DNA of 64,000 nt from Deltaproteobacteria bacterium (GCA_020630875.1 JAHDIH010000001.1:124001-188000), one strand, 5' to 3'; positions 1-8,632 are shown, counted from the stretch's first letter. Numbers and translations are program-made. Notes: a model not told the origin generated them from the letters alone.

Positions 1-890
1 GTGTGTACTAGGTTGTGCAATACTTCGTAGGAAAGCCCAGGCGTCGCTTTCTTGCAAGCTAGTTCCTGGATTCGTATTACGCCTCGAAGAAGGTCGGCAA
101 ACAGAGAATGCGAGTACTTACTATTGACTAGTGTCCTTGTAATGTCGCTTGCATAACCGTTGTGAGTCGCTCCCGCGTCAATTAGAAGACTTCGCGGTGG
201 AACGGCAGTCTTTGACTTTTTTTCATAGTGCAGGATTCCTGCATTTTCGTTCACCCCGATAATCGCCGGGTAGGGTTCGTCATTGGGAAGTTGCTGCGAG
301 GCCTCGAGATATGCCAAGTAGAGTTGGTACTCGTCGCTGATGCCAGAATCGAACATCTTTTTGACGGCATCGTGTCCGTTCAAGGCCCTGAGGTTTGCGA
401 TTGCTATGTTGGCTACTTCATATTTGGTTTTGCATCTTCTCAAATCTTCTAAAGCTTCTGTTAGTGCTGAGTCATCACAAGTGCCATCGCTTTGAAAGTG
501 AACGGAGGAGGTAAATGAGGGAGGGGCCTCCACTTGCCTGAATTCGATACTATTTTTGACCCAGTCGGGTGGCGGAGAGGGAGAGGCATGCCAAAAGTCA
601 CTAGTGGTATGTTGAATGTAGCGAACTTTCGCGTCCGCAGTGACTTCTACAAAAGACTTCGGCGTCGGTTGGGGAACCAACCACCTTGCCCATGGCGTAG
701 AGCGAAAGTCGTGATGCATGTCATCGCTTGCGTGTCTTTTTAAAGAGTTGCCGGTCGAAAAGACGATAGAGTCGGCGCCTTTAGATTGCGCCAGTGTAGC
801 TAAACTTGTTGCCAAGTGGTCAACATGGTTGGAGAAATACGATTGAGACAACTCTTGAAGAATTGCAGTTTGGTGCAGCCACGATGACAT
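1..890 (-). CDS. pepQ: Xaa-Pro dipeptidase (prolidase), partial
   Basis: Peptidase family M24 enzyme that cleaves Xaa-Pro dipeptides in the cytoplasm with a two-metal centre. The minus strand is open from an ATG at 890 to the window edge, giving the first ~296 residues of a protein that is normally about 440. The recognisable part is LLIDAGATHNGYASDITRT: it matches PepQ's DAG...YAxDxTRT and carries the first two metal-ligand aspartates. Upstream lie the family's W(V/L)VP and NGHDAV-like helices and an ENAGILHY segment equivalent to NEHAAVLHY of the E. coli enzyme. The C-terminal His and Glu metal ligands fall outside the window. The frame has no stop inside the window because it is cut by the edge. 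The next gene upstream on the same strand is the sulfite-oxidase-like gene, whose stop is 25 bases away, so the two may be co-transcribed. Confidence 0.9.
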   Translation of the reverse strand, partial: MSSWLHQTAILQELSQSYFSNHVDHLATSLATLAQSKGADSIVFSTGNSLKRHASDDMHHDFRSTPWARWLVPQPTPKSFVEVTADAKVRYIQHTTSDFWHASPSPPPDWVKNSIEFRQVEAPPSFTSSVHFQSDGTCDDSALTEALEDLRRCKTKYEVANIAIANLRALNGHDAVKKMFDSGISDEYQLYLAYLEASQQLPNDEPYPAIIGVNENAGILHYEKKSKTAVPPRSLLIDAGATHNGYASDITRTLVNSKYSHSLFADLLRGVIRIQELACKKATPGLSYEVLHNLVH

Positions 891-915
891 GACTCAGGGT
901 AACAAAAGTAGCCAG

Positions 916-1602
916 TTAGGAGTAGCGATCATTTCGCCAAGGATACGCAGACATCGAATAGCCGCGCTGCTCCCAAAAGCCTGCCTTGTCGGATGTCATA
1001 AACTCGATTTTGTTTATCCATTTTGCGCCCTTCCACGCGTAGAGCTGGGGCGTAATCATTCTTACGGGACCACCGTGCTCTTTGGCAAGAGGCTCGCCAT
1101 CAGCTTCGAATGCAAGCAGTACGTCATCTTTCATCGCTTCAGTGAGGGAAACATTGGTGCTATAGCCATCACTGGCGTAGCACATGACATGGCTCGCATC
1201 TTCGTTGGGTAAGGCCAACGCTGCGATTTCCGAAAAGCGTACACCTTTCCATTTGATGTCCATTCTCGACCAGGTGGTCACGCAATGGAAGTCACTGGTG
1301 TCTGAGACGATTGGCAAGCGTTGAAAGTCGGCCCAGGAAAGTTTGGCGCCTTCGCACGCCCCGGTTAGCTCTAGTGACCATTCTGCAGTGGTTACTTCTG
1401 GATGGATTCCCAAATCCAGCACAGGCCATTTGTTCGTTTCGTGTTGTCCTACTGGAAGCTGAGGCATTCCGTGGCGGTTGGTGTTCCCGCTACCCTGAGG
1501 TTCGTTGTCGGTCAACGAAGGCGTAGCTGCAATTTTTTCTTTGAATCTCGCGCGTAGCTTAAGACGAGCGTCAATGATTCTTTGTTCTTTATCCGAGATC
1601 AC
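916..1602 (-). CDS. Sulfite-oxidase-like molybdopterin oxidoreductase
   Basis: A 228-residue protein that looks like the oxidoreductase molybdopterin-binding domain of the sulfite oxidase/YedY (MsrP) superfamily. The segment DFHCVTTWS near residue 105 supplies the conserved Cys expected to bind molybdenum. It is followed by the family's WKGVRFSEI and HGGPVRMITPQLYAWKGAKWI-like blocks, which line the cofactor site. There is no twin-arginine signal, no membrane segment and no haem-binding domain, so it belongs to the short cytoplasmic 'sulfite oxidase-like oxidoreductase' group rather than to periplasmic MsrP. Substrate unknown. The N-terminal 50 residues are charged and non-conserved. It lies just upstream of pepQ on the same strand. 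Confidence 0.85.
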   Translation of the reverse strand: MISDKEQRIIDARLKLRARFKEKIAATPSLTDNEPQGSGNTNRHGMPQLPVGQHETNKWPVLDLGIHPEVTTAEWSLELTGACEGAKLSWADFQRLPIVSDTSDFHCVTTWSRMDIKWKGVRFSEIAALALPNEDASHVMCYASDGYSTNVSLTEAMKDDVLLAFEADGEPLAKEHGGPVRMITPQLYAWKGAKWINKIEFMTSDKAGFWEQRGYSMSAYPWRNDRYS

Positions 1603-1648
1603 CCTTTGTGTTTACCACACCGTTCAACCTGTGAAAACGGTCATTCTT

Positions 1649-3847
1649 TCAGGCTTTGGTGAATAGATCGTTGATGTCATCTTCCGACAGTCGAAGCGGC
1701 GCCGAGCCAGGACCAATCATTGCTTCTGCCAAACTTCGCTTTTTTTCCTGTATTTGTAGCATTCGTTCCTCAACGCTACCTGCGGTAATCAGCTTATAAA
1801 CAACCACTGGTTTCTTCTGTCCGATGCGATAGGCTCTGTCGGTAGCTTGCGCTTGCGTGGTTGGATTCCACCAAGGGTCGTAATGAATCACGGTATCTGC
1901 ACTCACCAAGTTCAGCCCAACCCCGGCAGCTTTGAGGCTGAGGAGAAATACGTTGGCAACACCCTTGTCAAATTGGTCGACAATTCGTTGTCGGTTAGTA
2001 CTAGAACCCGTCAGCTTGAGATGCGTAATGCTTTTCTTTTTAAGTTCGAGAGATATGATATCGAGCATCTTGGTGAACTGAGAAAAAATCAAGATTCGTC
2101 GTTGCTGGTTTAGTTGGCGCTCTACCAGTTCCAATAGGGTGTCCAATTTGGCCGATGACTTTACTCTTCGAGCAGATGGAATTTTGACTAGTCGTGGATC
2201 GCAGCACGCTTGTCTTAGCTTCAAAAGCGCGTCAAGAATGGCGATAGTGGATTGGTTAAATCCTCGTTTCCGAATCGTTGTTCGTACGTCTTTATGGGCG
2301 GCAAGGCGAATACTTTCGTACAGGTGTCTTTGTGGTTCATCCAGTTCGATGGCGCGTACTACTACGGTTTTGGAGGGAAGTTCTTTGGCCACGTCCTCTT
2401 TCAGACGGCGCATTACGAATGGATCGATAAGCTTACGCAGCGACTCTAGCTTCCATTCCGATTGACCACTTTCAATCGGATTTTGATAGGTATGTCTAAA
2501 TCTGCCGAGAGATCCAAGAAGCTGAGGTTGCGCAAAATGAAAAATTGACCATAACTCTCCTATATTGTTCTCGATAGGAGTCCCCGTAAGCGCCAGGCGG
2601 TGCTTGGCAGGTATTTCACATATGGAACGATGAGATTGCCCGGAAGAGTTTTTGATGTAGTGTGCTTCATCCAAGACAACGTAGTACCAATCGATTGTCT
2701 GTAGGAGTTCAAGGTCCCTGTGAGCGAGAGCGTACGTTGTGACGATTATATCGGGTTTTCGTAAGCTCGCAGCGTCTTTCGTTCTTTGCGTACCATGGTG
2801 AATCTGGCATTCCACCGATGGCGCGAACTTGCCAAACTCCCTAACCCAGTTGTGTAAAAGACTCGTCGGCGCCACGATCAAGGTGGGGCAGTCTTTCGTT
2901 CTACCGCTTTCGATCTCTTTGAGAATATGCGCAATGGTTTGCAGGGTTTTGCCAAGTCCCATATCGTCCGCCATTATTCCCCCAGTGCCTTTGGCTCGAA
3001 GGTCTTGCATCCACGCAAGACCTTCTTCCTGATAAGGACGAAGTGTCGCTTTCAGGCCGTGCGGAGCGGCGACCTTGGCGACAAGCGAAGTGGTTGCTGC
3101 CGAAGTAGTTCGTCTTTTTGCTGAAGTTCCGAATATAACGTCTTCCCCATCCTGTTGGGTCATGGGGTCCGTTCGATGGATCAAAATTTCATTGGTATCT
3201 CCTCGGTAGAGTTCTACCAAAGTTTGCATCACGCCTTTTAGCTGGCTACCCGGAACTGCTAGGTAAGTCCCTGGAGATACTTCAAGTGGGACAATTTTTC
3301 GTCTACCCCTGCACAGGTCCTCTAAATTGGAGGTTTGACCGAGGATTTCCAGCAAGGCAGGCATTAAGTTTACTCGTTTGCCTTGCACTCGTACGCCAAG
3401 CTCTAAGGAGAACCAGTCATTATCCTTTTGGGACAACGAGGAATACCAAGGAGCTTCTTCATCAATAACTTTCCAAGGATAATCAGGGTGAACGTCTACC
3501 GTCCATCCTTGTTTTTCCAGTTGGGGGATTGCAAAACGGCCAAAGGAGCAGATTCCAGTGGCGTCATTGTCAAAACCTACTAGGTATTCCGCTTGGGAAT
3601 CTGGTGGTAGGGAACAGTCCGATAAGTATTCGAGTTCCCGCAGGCCCAGAGACTCAAGCATAAAGCGTTCCTTACGTTCTAAGGTTGGATCTGAAATGGA
3701 CGCAATTGAAGGTTCGTAGGTTGCAAGAGCGGCAATCACTTGATCGTAGCCGCGATCTGTTGCAATCGTAATTGGTTCCGCGGTTAACGTCAGACGCGCA
3801 GCTTCCCCTGTGGAAGAGTGCGAGAAGAGCGAGTCTGACAAGCGCAT
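1649..3847 (-). CDS. SNF2-family DEAD/DEAH helicase
   Basis: A 732-residue Swi2/Snf2 (HepA/RapA-like) ATPase. The helicase core starts near residue 266 (LRPYQEEGLAWM). Walker A is ADDMGLGKT at about 291-299, Walker B is DEAH at about 392, motif III is LTGTPIENN, and motif VI is QATDRAYRIGQKKPV near residue 670. These are the full signatures of an active DNA-translocating ATPase. The ~260 N-terminal residues have no zinc-binding SWIM motif that I can see and match no domain I can name. Likely role is remodelling protein-DNA complexes or recycling RNA polymerase; the target cannot be read from the sequence. nth lies upstream on the same strand, 158 bases away. Confidence 0.93.
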   Translation of the reverse strand: MRLSDSLFSHSSTGEAARLTLTAEPITIATDRGYDQVIAALATYEPSIASISDPTLERKERFMLESLGLRELEYLSDCSLPPDSQAEYLVGFDNDATGICSFGRFAIPQLEKQGWTVDVHPDYPWKVIDEEAPWYSSLSQKDNDWFSLELGVRVQGKRVNLMPALLEILGQTSNLEDLCRGRRKIVPLEVSPGTYLAVPGSQLKGVMQTLVELYRGDTNEILIHRTDPMTQQDGEDVIFGTSAKRRTTSAATTSLVAKVAAPHGLKATLRPYQEEGLAWMQDLRAKGTGGIMADDMGLGKTLQTIAHILKEIESGRTKDCPTLIVAPTSLLHNWVREFGKFAPSVECQIHHGTQRTKDAASLRKPDIIVTTYALAHRDLELLQTIDWYYVVLDEAHYIKNSSGQSHRSICEIPAKHRLALTGTPIENNIGELWSIFHFAQPQLLGSLGRFRHTYQNPIESGQSEWKLESLRKLIDPFVMRRLKEDVAKELPSKTVVVRAIELDEPQRHLYESIRLAAHKDVRTTIRKRGFNQSTIAILDALLKLRQACCDPRLVKIPSARRVKSSAKLDTLLELVERQLNQQRRILIFSQFTKMLDIISLELKKKSITHLKLTGSSTNRQRIVDQFDKGVANVFLLSLKAAGVGLNLVSADTVIHYDPWWNPTTQAQATDRAYRIGQKKPVVVYKLITAGSVEERMLQIQEKKRSLAEAMIGPGSAPLRLSEDDINDLFTKA

Positions 3848-3937
3848 AGCCTCTCAAAGTACCAAACCTGATCACTGGGTAAAGGGCAGACGATCGGTTT
3901 CTATTTGTCCGCTAGATCTGGTGGTGCCCACAAACAA

Positions 3938-3956
3938 CTACCACGATCTGTGGTAG
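3938..3956. other. Small hairpin between nth and SNF2 gene
   Basis: A 7-bp perfect inverted repeat, CTACCAC and GTGGTAG, around a 5-base loop, in the 158-base gap between nth and the SNF2 gene. There is no T-tract on either side, so it is not a convincing intrinsic terminator; it could be a regulatory dyad or mRNA hairpin. The rest of the gap holds nothing I recognise. Confidence 0.3.
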
Positions 3957-4005
3957 AGGAGAAAATCGACAATTTTCCAGAGCAAGTGATCCGATTCTCA
4001 GTAAG

Positions 4006-4668
4006 TCATTTGCTTTCTTCTTTTATACGTTTTTTCGTTGCCGCCCAACTGCAGATAGGACAGTCCGTCAGATCATGCCCGCGAGCAGGGCAATGTTCTC
4101 TACCGAAATATATGAACTGCAAGTGCCTCTTTGACCAATGCTCCTTGGCAAAGACTCGTTTTAGATCGCGTTCGACCTGAGTAACGTTATTGCCTTTCGA
4201 AAGGCCCCAACGTTTTGCCAATCTGTGAATATGCGTATCGACAGCAAATGCTGGGTGACCGAAGGCTTGGCTCATCACCACCGACGCGGTTTTGTGCCCG
4301 ACACCCGGAAGTGACTCCAATAGTTGTAGGTTTTCAGGGACCACTCCTTCGTATTCATCCCTGAGGATTTGCGAGAGTTTCTTAATGTTCTTAGCTTTGG
4401 TCGGCGCTAAGCCGCAGCTTTTTATCGTCTTCAAAATGCTCTCGGTCTCCATTCGCGCCATGTTTGAAGGGGTATCCGCGAGGGAAAATAGCGCTGGCGT
4501 GACCAGATTGACACGTTCGTCAGTACATTGGGCAGACAAGAGCACAGCGATGAGTAGTGTGTAGGGATCTTTGTGATCCAGCGGAATGGGTGGGGTAGGG
4601 TAACGGGCATCTAGTTCTTGCGCTATCCGAATCGCTTTGTCTTGCCTTCTCACGCTATCTGCTATCAT
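4006..4668 (-). CDS. nth: Endonuclease III (DNA glycosylase/AP lyase)
   Basis: A 220-residue base-excision repair enzyme acting on oxidised pyrimidines. The helix-hairpin-helix LPGVGHKTASV carries the catalytic lysine, and VDTHIHRLAKRW carries the catalytic aspartate; both are intact. LLSAQCTDERV near residue 45 is the family's LSAQTTD block. The C-terminus is unusual. Instead of the four-Cys C-x6-C-x2-C-x5-C iron-sulfur loop it reads C-x9-C-x2-C (CPARGHDLTDCPIC) and ends without a fourth cysteine, so a standard [4Fe-4S] cluster is unlikely. The gene is divergent from the unknown gene starting at 4727. Confidence 0.93.
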   Translation of the reverse strand: MIADSVRRQDKAIRIAQELDARYPTPPIPLDHKDPYTLLIAVLLSAQCTDERVNLVTPALFSLADTPSNMARMETESILKTIKSCGLAPTKAKNIKKLSQILRDEYEGVVPENLQLLESLPGVGHKTASVVMSQAFGHPAFAVDTHIHRLAKRWGLSKGNNVTQVERDLKRVFAKEHWSKRHLQFIYFGREHCPARGHDLTDCPICSWAATKKRIKEESK

Positions 4669-4726
4669 TGGACGGCTTTGGGGAGCAACTCTGGTGCCGA
4701 TAAATACACAGTTGACTTGGCACCTT

Positions 4727-5671
4727 ATGGCGAAAGTCCTATCCTCACGCGTGGCTTCAAATCAAGAAATTCTGAATCGTGAATTAACGAGTAGGTTGTC
4801 AATGACTATGTCCCTCTCGGCGCTACCTTTTGTGGAAGAGTGGATGGATACTCATATGGCAAGGTGGATTGAAGGAGTTCCGATGCCGACTGAAATGCCC
4901 GAAGGACACGTTGCTTCGTTTTTGGTTGGGATCGCATCTGATGTAAATGCACTTACTTGGACGGCCCATGGAAATCCTGATGGGTACGTTGTGAAGCTCG
5001 TCGACTACTTAAAAAGAGAAAAAGTTTCGAAAAGTGATATCGAATTGCTGGAGACCTTGGGTGGTGGACTTGATCCCAAACTAGTGGGCAGTTGGATAAG
5101 GGTTGAAGGCAAAGATATTAGCAAAGGGTGGCATTTTTATGGTGCTCAACCTTTTGAAAAAATCGCTTCGATGCTTTCGGATTCTCCGGGAACGACCCTC
5201 CTCAACGAGTGGCTGGACAAAACGGGAGTCGATACATTTACTCGTTTTGCTCAAGGGGTTGGTAAAGAAAGTACAACCGAAATTGAGTTTTTGATTCCTG
5301 GCGTTTCTATCGACGACCAAATTAACAAACTATCTTCTGGCTTCGAGTCACTAACAGGAATGCCACTATCCGATAATGTGAAACACACGTTTGCATTGGC
5401 GACAGAACCGGCTTTTGCCATTTCGGTGAAGTTCTCTGGGGGGAGAGTGGTCTTAGTATCTGCTATTGCGCCGAGCATAGGTGACGACGAGTTAGCAGAA
5501 CTCGCCAAGAAAGAAGAGCTTCCATGGGACCTGGGGCTGGGGCGTGCAAGAAATGCTTTGCAAGCAGGGCAGGTTGAAAGAGTGTCCTATCAAGTTAGCG
5601 ATCGAAAGCGACTCGAAGTTTACGTCACTCCTGGATCTGGAGGGACTAAGGAGCGCTCTACTGTCAACTAA
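4727..5671 (+). CDS. Hypothetical protein, 314 aa
   Basis: I do not recognise this protein. The longer open frame begins at 4637 inside the divergent nth gene, so I chose the ATG at 4727 (MAKVLSSRVAS), which clears nth. It has no signal peptide, no long membrane segment and no catalytic motif I can name. The predicted secondary structure alternates beta strands (SWIRVEGKDISKGWHFYG, TFALATEPAFAISVKF, RLEVYVTPG) with helices, and may contain two similar alpha/beta halves. Its last ~11 bases overlap the likely start of the GGQ protein downstream, so the two are probably translated from one mRNA and may be functionally linked. Confidence 0.7.
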   Translation: MAKVLSSRVASNQEILNRELTSRLSMTMSLSALPFVEEWMDTHMARWIEGVPMPTEMPEGHVASFLVGIASDVNALTWTAHGNPDGYVVKLVDYLKREKVSKSDIELLETLGGGLDPKLVGSWIRVEGKDISKGWHFYGAQPFEKIASMLSDSPGTTLLNEWLDKTGVDTFTRFAQGVGKESTTEIEFLIPGVSIDDQINKLSSGFESLTGMPLSDNVKHTFALATEPAFAISVKFSGGRVVLVSAIAPSIGDDELAELAKKEELPWDLGLGRARNALQAGQVERVSYQVSDRKRLEVYVTPGSGGTKERSTVN

Positions 5672-6179
5672 TCTCGATAGTCGTGACAGTTGGCTTTCGC
5701 GTGACGATAAAGATTGGCTGACCCGCGTACAGCGACAAGTCTTTCGAGGAAGTGGTGCGGGCGGTCAAAAGCGAAACAAGACATCCTCCGCAGTGAGGTT
5801 GGTTTTGGAACAGTGGGATTTGCGCGCGGAATGTCAAGACTTTCGTTCGCAAGCGGATAACCAAAGAATCGCATTACGTAGACTCAGGCTGCAGCTTGCA
5901 TTGAGAGTCCGTGAACCTTGGGACAGCGGTCAAACCATTCCACAATTGTTGAATTCAAAATACCCGAGCGCTAGGGAGCTGAAGTCTGCGGAGTTCACGA
6001 CCGTAGTGGCGGCGGTTTTGGACTGCTTCCGCAGCGTAGATTGGTCGGTATCTGAGTGCGCGGCCCAAATTGGTATTAGCAGTTCTAGACTAGGAAAATT
6101 TTTGTCTAGTGATAAGTCCGTCATTACAACCGTGAACCAGGCACGAAATAGAATGGGACTCCGCCCTATCGCGGGTTGA
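5553..6179 (+). CDS. GGQ-domain release-factor-like protein
   Basis: A class I release factor-like protein carrying the GGQ loop (GSGAGGQKRNKTSSAVRL), which in this superfamily inserts into the ribosomal peptidyl-transferase centre and triggers peptidyl-tRNA hydrolysis. There is no stop-codon recognition domain, as in ArfB/YaeJ and the 'release factor-like' proteins of Planctomycetes and related groups. A ~90-residue C-terminal extension with a helical segment (DWSVSECAAQIGISSSRLGKFL) resembles a helix-turn-helix. The start is uncertain. ATG 5553 lies deep inside the preceding gene. An in-frame CTG at 5661 sits 7 bases after a perfect AAGGAG (5648-5653) and would give 172 residues, beginning just before the conserved part; I consider that the better candidate. 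Confidence 0.82.
   Translation: MLCKQGRLKECPIKLAIESDSKFTSLLDLEGLRSALLSTNLDSRDSWLSRDDKDWLTRVQRQVFRGSGAGGQKRNKTSSAVRLVLEQWDLRAECQDFRSQADNQRIALRRLRLQLALRVREPWDSGQTIPQLLNSKYPSARELKSAEFTTVVAAVLDCFRSVDWSVSECAAQIGISSSRLGKFLSSDKSVITTVNQARNRMGLRPIAG
5648..5663 (+). promoter_or_regulatory. SD plus possible CTG start of GGQ protein
   Basis: AAGGAG at 5648-5653 followed, after a 7-base spacer, by CTG at 5661-5663 in the frame of the GGQ release-factor-like protein. No ATG, GTG or TTG lies at usable spacing in that frame. It sits inside the end of the upstream gene (stop TAA 5669-5671), which suggests translational coupling. The AAGGAG also encodes Lys-Glu of the upstream protein, so chance cannot be excluded. 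Confidence 0.45.
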
Positions 6180-6210
6180 CCGCTGGTACAATTGAGGACA
6201 CTATTTGTCC

Positions 6211-7428
6211 ATGAGGTTGCTATTATTATTGACGTTGACTGCGTGTGGTGGCTCTTCACAACTCCAAGAAAATGACGTGGTGGCAGACGGTCAGATCATC
6301 TATCCAGCAGAAAACTCATTGAGCCCTGTCACGGGGCAGATGGCTGAGCGATTTCGGAGTTTGATGACAGGGGATCCCAATCACTTTTCTATTATCGGTG
6401 ATGAGTCCTCGGCTTCGAGCTATTTTCTTTCTTGCCTTAAGTCCGTCACCGAGAAAGATGATAAGCGGTTAGAGCCGGTAACCCATTTCCTTGCTGGAGG
6501 CGGTCCCGACCCCTTTCTTCATCGCGGCAACGCCGTCGCTGCTGGCGCGGGGTTTCAGAACTTAAAAGGCGAAAGGATACAATCGGAGATCGAGCTTAGG
6601 AATCCCTCGTTTGCAATCGCACTTGCTGGAAAACACGACTTGGCTGATTTGTCGTTAGACGAATACAGCTTTCTCGCATTAGAGGTCGTGGAAGAGATTA
6701 AAGGGCAAGGCGCGCTACCCGTGCTCACCGCTATGTTTCCTCGCATCGACGATCCGGAGCTAGACGAAAAAACTAAGTTAGGTAATCATTTCTTGCGTGC
6801 TGTTGCTCAAGAGCTGCAAACGCCGTTTATCAATCCATCGACAACAATCGACTCCTCGATGCAAGGCGAAGATTTAGCATCACCTTTGTTTTTAGGAGAC
6901 GGTTGCGACTTTTCGAGTGAGGGGCTTTCTTACGGTCACAATGCGAGAAATTCGGCTACCAAAGAGTTATTGACGACAATGCTGGATGTCATGTCAGACT
7001 CTCATCTTCCTAGCGAGGGAATTTCGCTCCTTACTGGAACCGGGACGCTGAATGAGCCGTTTTCTCTTGGAAACGTTTCCGACTTTGTACACCTGGGAAA
7101 CACGTTAGGGGGAGATTCCCTTATTGACTTTTATGATGGTTGTAATGCTGAGCAGAACGAGTCTGGGGCGGAAGTGTACTATCGCTTCGAACTTTCTGAG
7201 GCGGGGATGCTCCATGCTAACGTCGCAAGCGACAACGGTGCCGACTTGGACGTTCACCTCCTTGCGGAGTCTGCAGATGGAGGCTCTTGCATGGCGCGAG
7301 GGCATAAAAGTATCCAGGCTGCCGTCAATGCTGGAACCTATTTTATCGTCATCGACTCGTTCACAGGTAACAACGGTGCGCTAGAAGGAAGATACATGCT
7401 GCATCTTGATGTGGACCATGGGGAGTAA
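6211..7428 (+). CDS. SGNH-like lipoprotein with C-terminal PPC domain
   Basis: A 405-residue predicted lipoprotein. ATG 6211 gives MRLLLLLTLTACGG with a lipobox (LTAC). Residues ~40-260 resemble an SGNH/GDSL hydrolase: a GDESS block near residue 55 could carry the nucleophile Ser, AGKHDL stands in for the usual G-x-N-D block, and SYGHNARNSAT may supply the C-terminal His. Two of these blocks deviate from consensus, so activity is uncertain. Residues ~290-400 (GAEVYYRFELSEAGMLHANV...GTYFIVIDSF) look like a bacterial pre-peptidase C-terminal (PPC) beta-sandwich, common on secreted proteins. The last 11 bases overlap pdxH. Confidence 0.75.
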   Translation: MRLLLLLTLTACGGSSQLQENDVVADGQIIYPAENSLSPVTGQMAERFRSLMTGDPNHFSIIGDESSASSYFLSCLKSVTEKDDKRLEPVTHFLAGGGPDPFLHRGNAVAAGAGFQNLKGERIQSEIELRNPSFAIALAGKHDLADLSLDEYSFLALEVVEEIKGQGALPVLTAMFPRIDDPELDEKTKLGNHFLRAVAQELQTPFINPSTTIDSSMQGEDLASPLFLGDGCDFSSEGLSYGHNARNSATKELLTTMLDVMSDSHLPSEGISLLTGTGTLNEPFSLGNVSDFVHLGNTLGGDSLIDFYDGCNAEQNESGAEVYYRFELSEAGMLHANVASDNGADLDVHLLAESADGGSCMARGHKSIQAAVNAGTYFIVIDSFTGNNGALEGRYMLHLDVDHGE

Positions 7429-8059
7429 GTCACTAGCGCGCATGCGCGTTCAATACCATGGTAAAGAGTTTTCTAAGTCTAACAGTGCCGACGATCCGTT
7501 TGAACAATTCAAGTTATGGTTTGCGGAAGTTGAAAGCAGCGGAGATAAACTAGCCAACGCCATGACGTTGTCTACTGTCTCGGCAGAGAAGCGTCCCTCT
7601 TCGAGAATTGTACTGTTGAAGAAAATTGATCGAGGGTTTGTTTTCTACACTCACCTTACGAGTCAAAAGGGGCGAGAGCTCGCTGCCAACTCAAGTGCTT
7701 GTCTTTCGTTTTTCTGGCCTGCATTTCATCGTCAAGTCAAGATTTCTGGGGACGGGGAGGTTTTATCCCGCGCTGAAGTGGAAGCTTACTTTGCATCGCG
7801 GCCTAGAGGCAGCCAGCTTAGTGCTGCGATTTCGCCTCAGAGTGAGATAGTCGAAAGTAGGCAAAAGCTTATTGAAGCACGGAGTAAATTGGCAAACGAG
7901 CTAGGTGGTGATGAGGTCGCTTGCCCAGATAATTGGGGGGGGTATCGCGTTATTCCTCATGCTTTTGAGTTTTGGCAAGGCCAGGACGATAGGTTGCATG
8001 ACAGAGTTTATTACCGTAAGGCCGACTCGTTTTGGACAAAAGAACGCTTGGCACCGTGA
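7418..8059 (+). CDS. pdxH: Pyridoxine/pyridoxamine 5'-phosphate oxidase
   Basis: FMN enzyme of vitamin B6 metabolism that oxidises PNP or PMP to pyridoxal phosphate. At ~213 residues it matches the family length. It shows the FMN-binding RIVLLKKIDRGFVFYTHLTSQKG block, FWPAFHRQVKISG, the SRPRGSQLSAAISPQSE block and the terminal WGGYRVIPHAFEFWQGQDDRLHDR...RLAP signature, ending in the same RLAP as E. coli PdxH. ATG 7418 overlaps the end of the lipoprotein gene; ATG 7409 and ATG 7442 are alternatives. The start at 7418 keeps the N-terminal LARMRVQYHGKEF segment that aligns with the E. coli LRREYTKGGL region. Confidence 0.95.
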   Translation: MGSKSLARMRVQYHGKEFSKSNSADDPFEQFKLWFAEVESSGDKLANAMTLSTVSAEKRPSSRIVLLKKIDRGFVFYTHLTSQKGRELAANSSACLSFFWPAFHRQVKISGDGEVLSRAEVEAYFASRPRGSQLSAAISPQSEIVESRQKLIEARSKLANELGGDEVACPDNWGGYRVIPHAFEFWQGQDDRLHDRVYYRKADSFWTKERLAP

Positions 8060-8093
8060 CCAAATCATTAGCAGCGGGTACTATTTGGCCACT

Positions 8094-8630
8094 ATGAAAC
8101 TGTATCAGTTAGTGTTAGCTACTTGTGTGCTCGCTGGATGCGAAACAAAGGCACCCAATGCGGTAAAGAAGCAGGCGAGTACCGTCGGGGAATTAAATGT
8201 TGGTGCAGACTTTAGCACCTATGAAAAAGTCAACAAGTCCGCCGTCCGCTCTCAAGATCACGGCAGACGGTTTGTTGATACTTATGTGAACGCTACCGGC
8301 CTTGAGGCCTATACGGACGGAGATGAAGCTAAACCGTTTCCTGTGGGCAGTATCATTGTGAAGACGTCTTGGGAAGCCGAAGGAGATGCGCCTAGTCAAA
8401 TCCCCGGGCCCACCTTTGTCATGAAGAAGATGGAACCGGGCTACTCCTCGGAAAATAGTGATTGGTACTTTGCCATGCATTGGAAGAAACCCGTGGGGAG
8501 TTTTGCCAAGCAATTTCCTAACGGCGTCTACTGGGAGTCACCAAGTCCGCAAGTGAAATATTGCGCCAAGTGCCATAACGGATACGACCGTCAAGTCGGG
8601 CTCGTTCCGGAAGCTGCCAGGAGCTGGTAG
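8094..8630 (+). CDS. P460-like cytochrome lipoprotein
   Basis: A 178-residue predicted lipoprotein. ATG 8094 gives MKLYQLVLATCVLAGC with a clear lipobox; the longer frame from 7905 lies in pdxH and is rejected. The mature part has the cytochrome P460 layout: FPVGSIIVKTSW, a GPTFVMKKMEPGY segment, DWYFAMHW, then one haem-c motif CAKCH at residues 157-161 followed by YDRQV. Known P460 proteins bind a Lys-crosslinked haem and oxidise hydroxylamine, but many homologues have other or unknown roles. The lysines of TSW and VMKKM are candidates for a crosslink. Likely faces the periplasm from a membrane anchor. Confidence 0.8.
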   Translation: MKLYQLVLATCVLAGCETKAPNAVKKQASTVGELNVGADFSTYEKVNKSAVRSQDHGRRFVDTYVNATGLEAYTDGDEAKPFPVGSIIVKTSWEAEGDAPSQIPGPTFVMKKMEPGYSSENSDWYFAMHWKKPVGSFAKQFPNGVYWESPSPQVKYCAKCHNGYDRQVGLVPEAARSW

Positions 8631-8632
8631 TC

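Noticed and set aside
7905-8093. Extended N-terminus of the P460-like gene
   Set aside because: Lies inside pdxH; the lipobox-bearing ATG at 8094 gives a proper signal.
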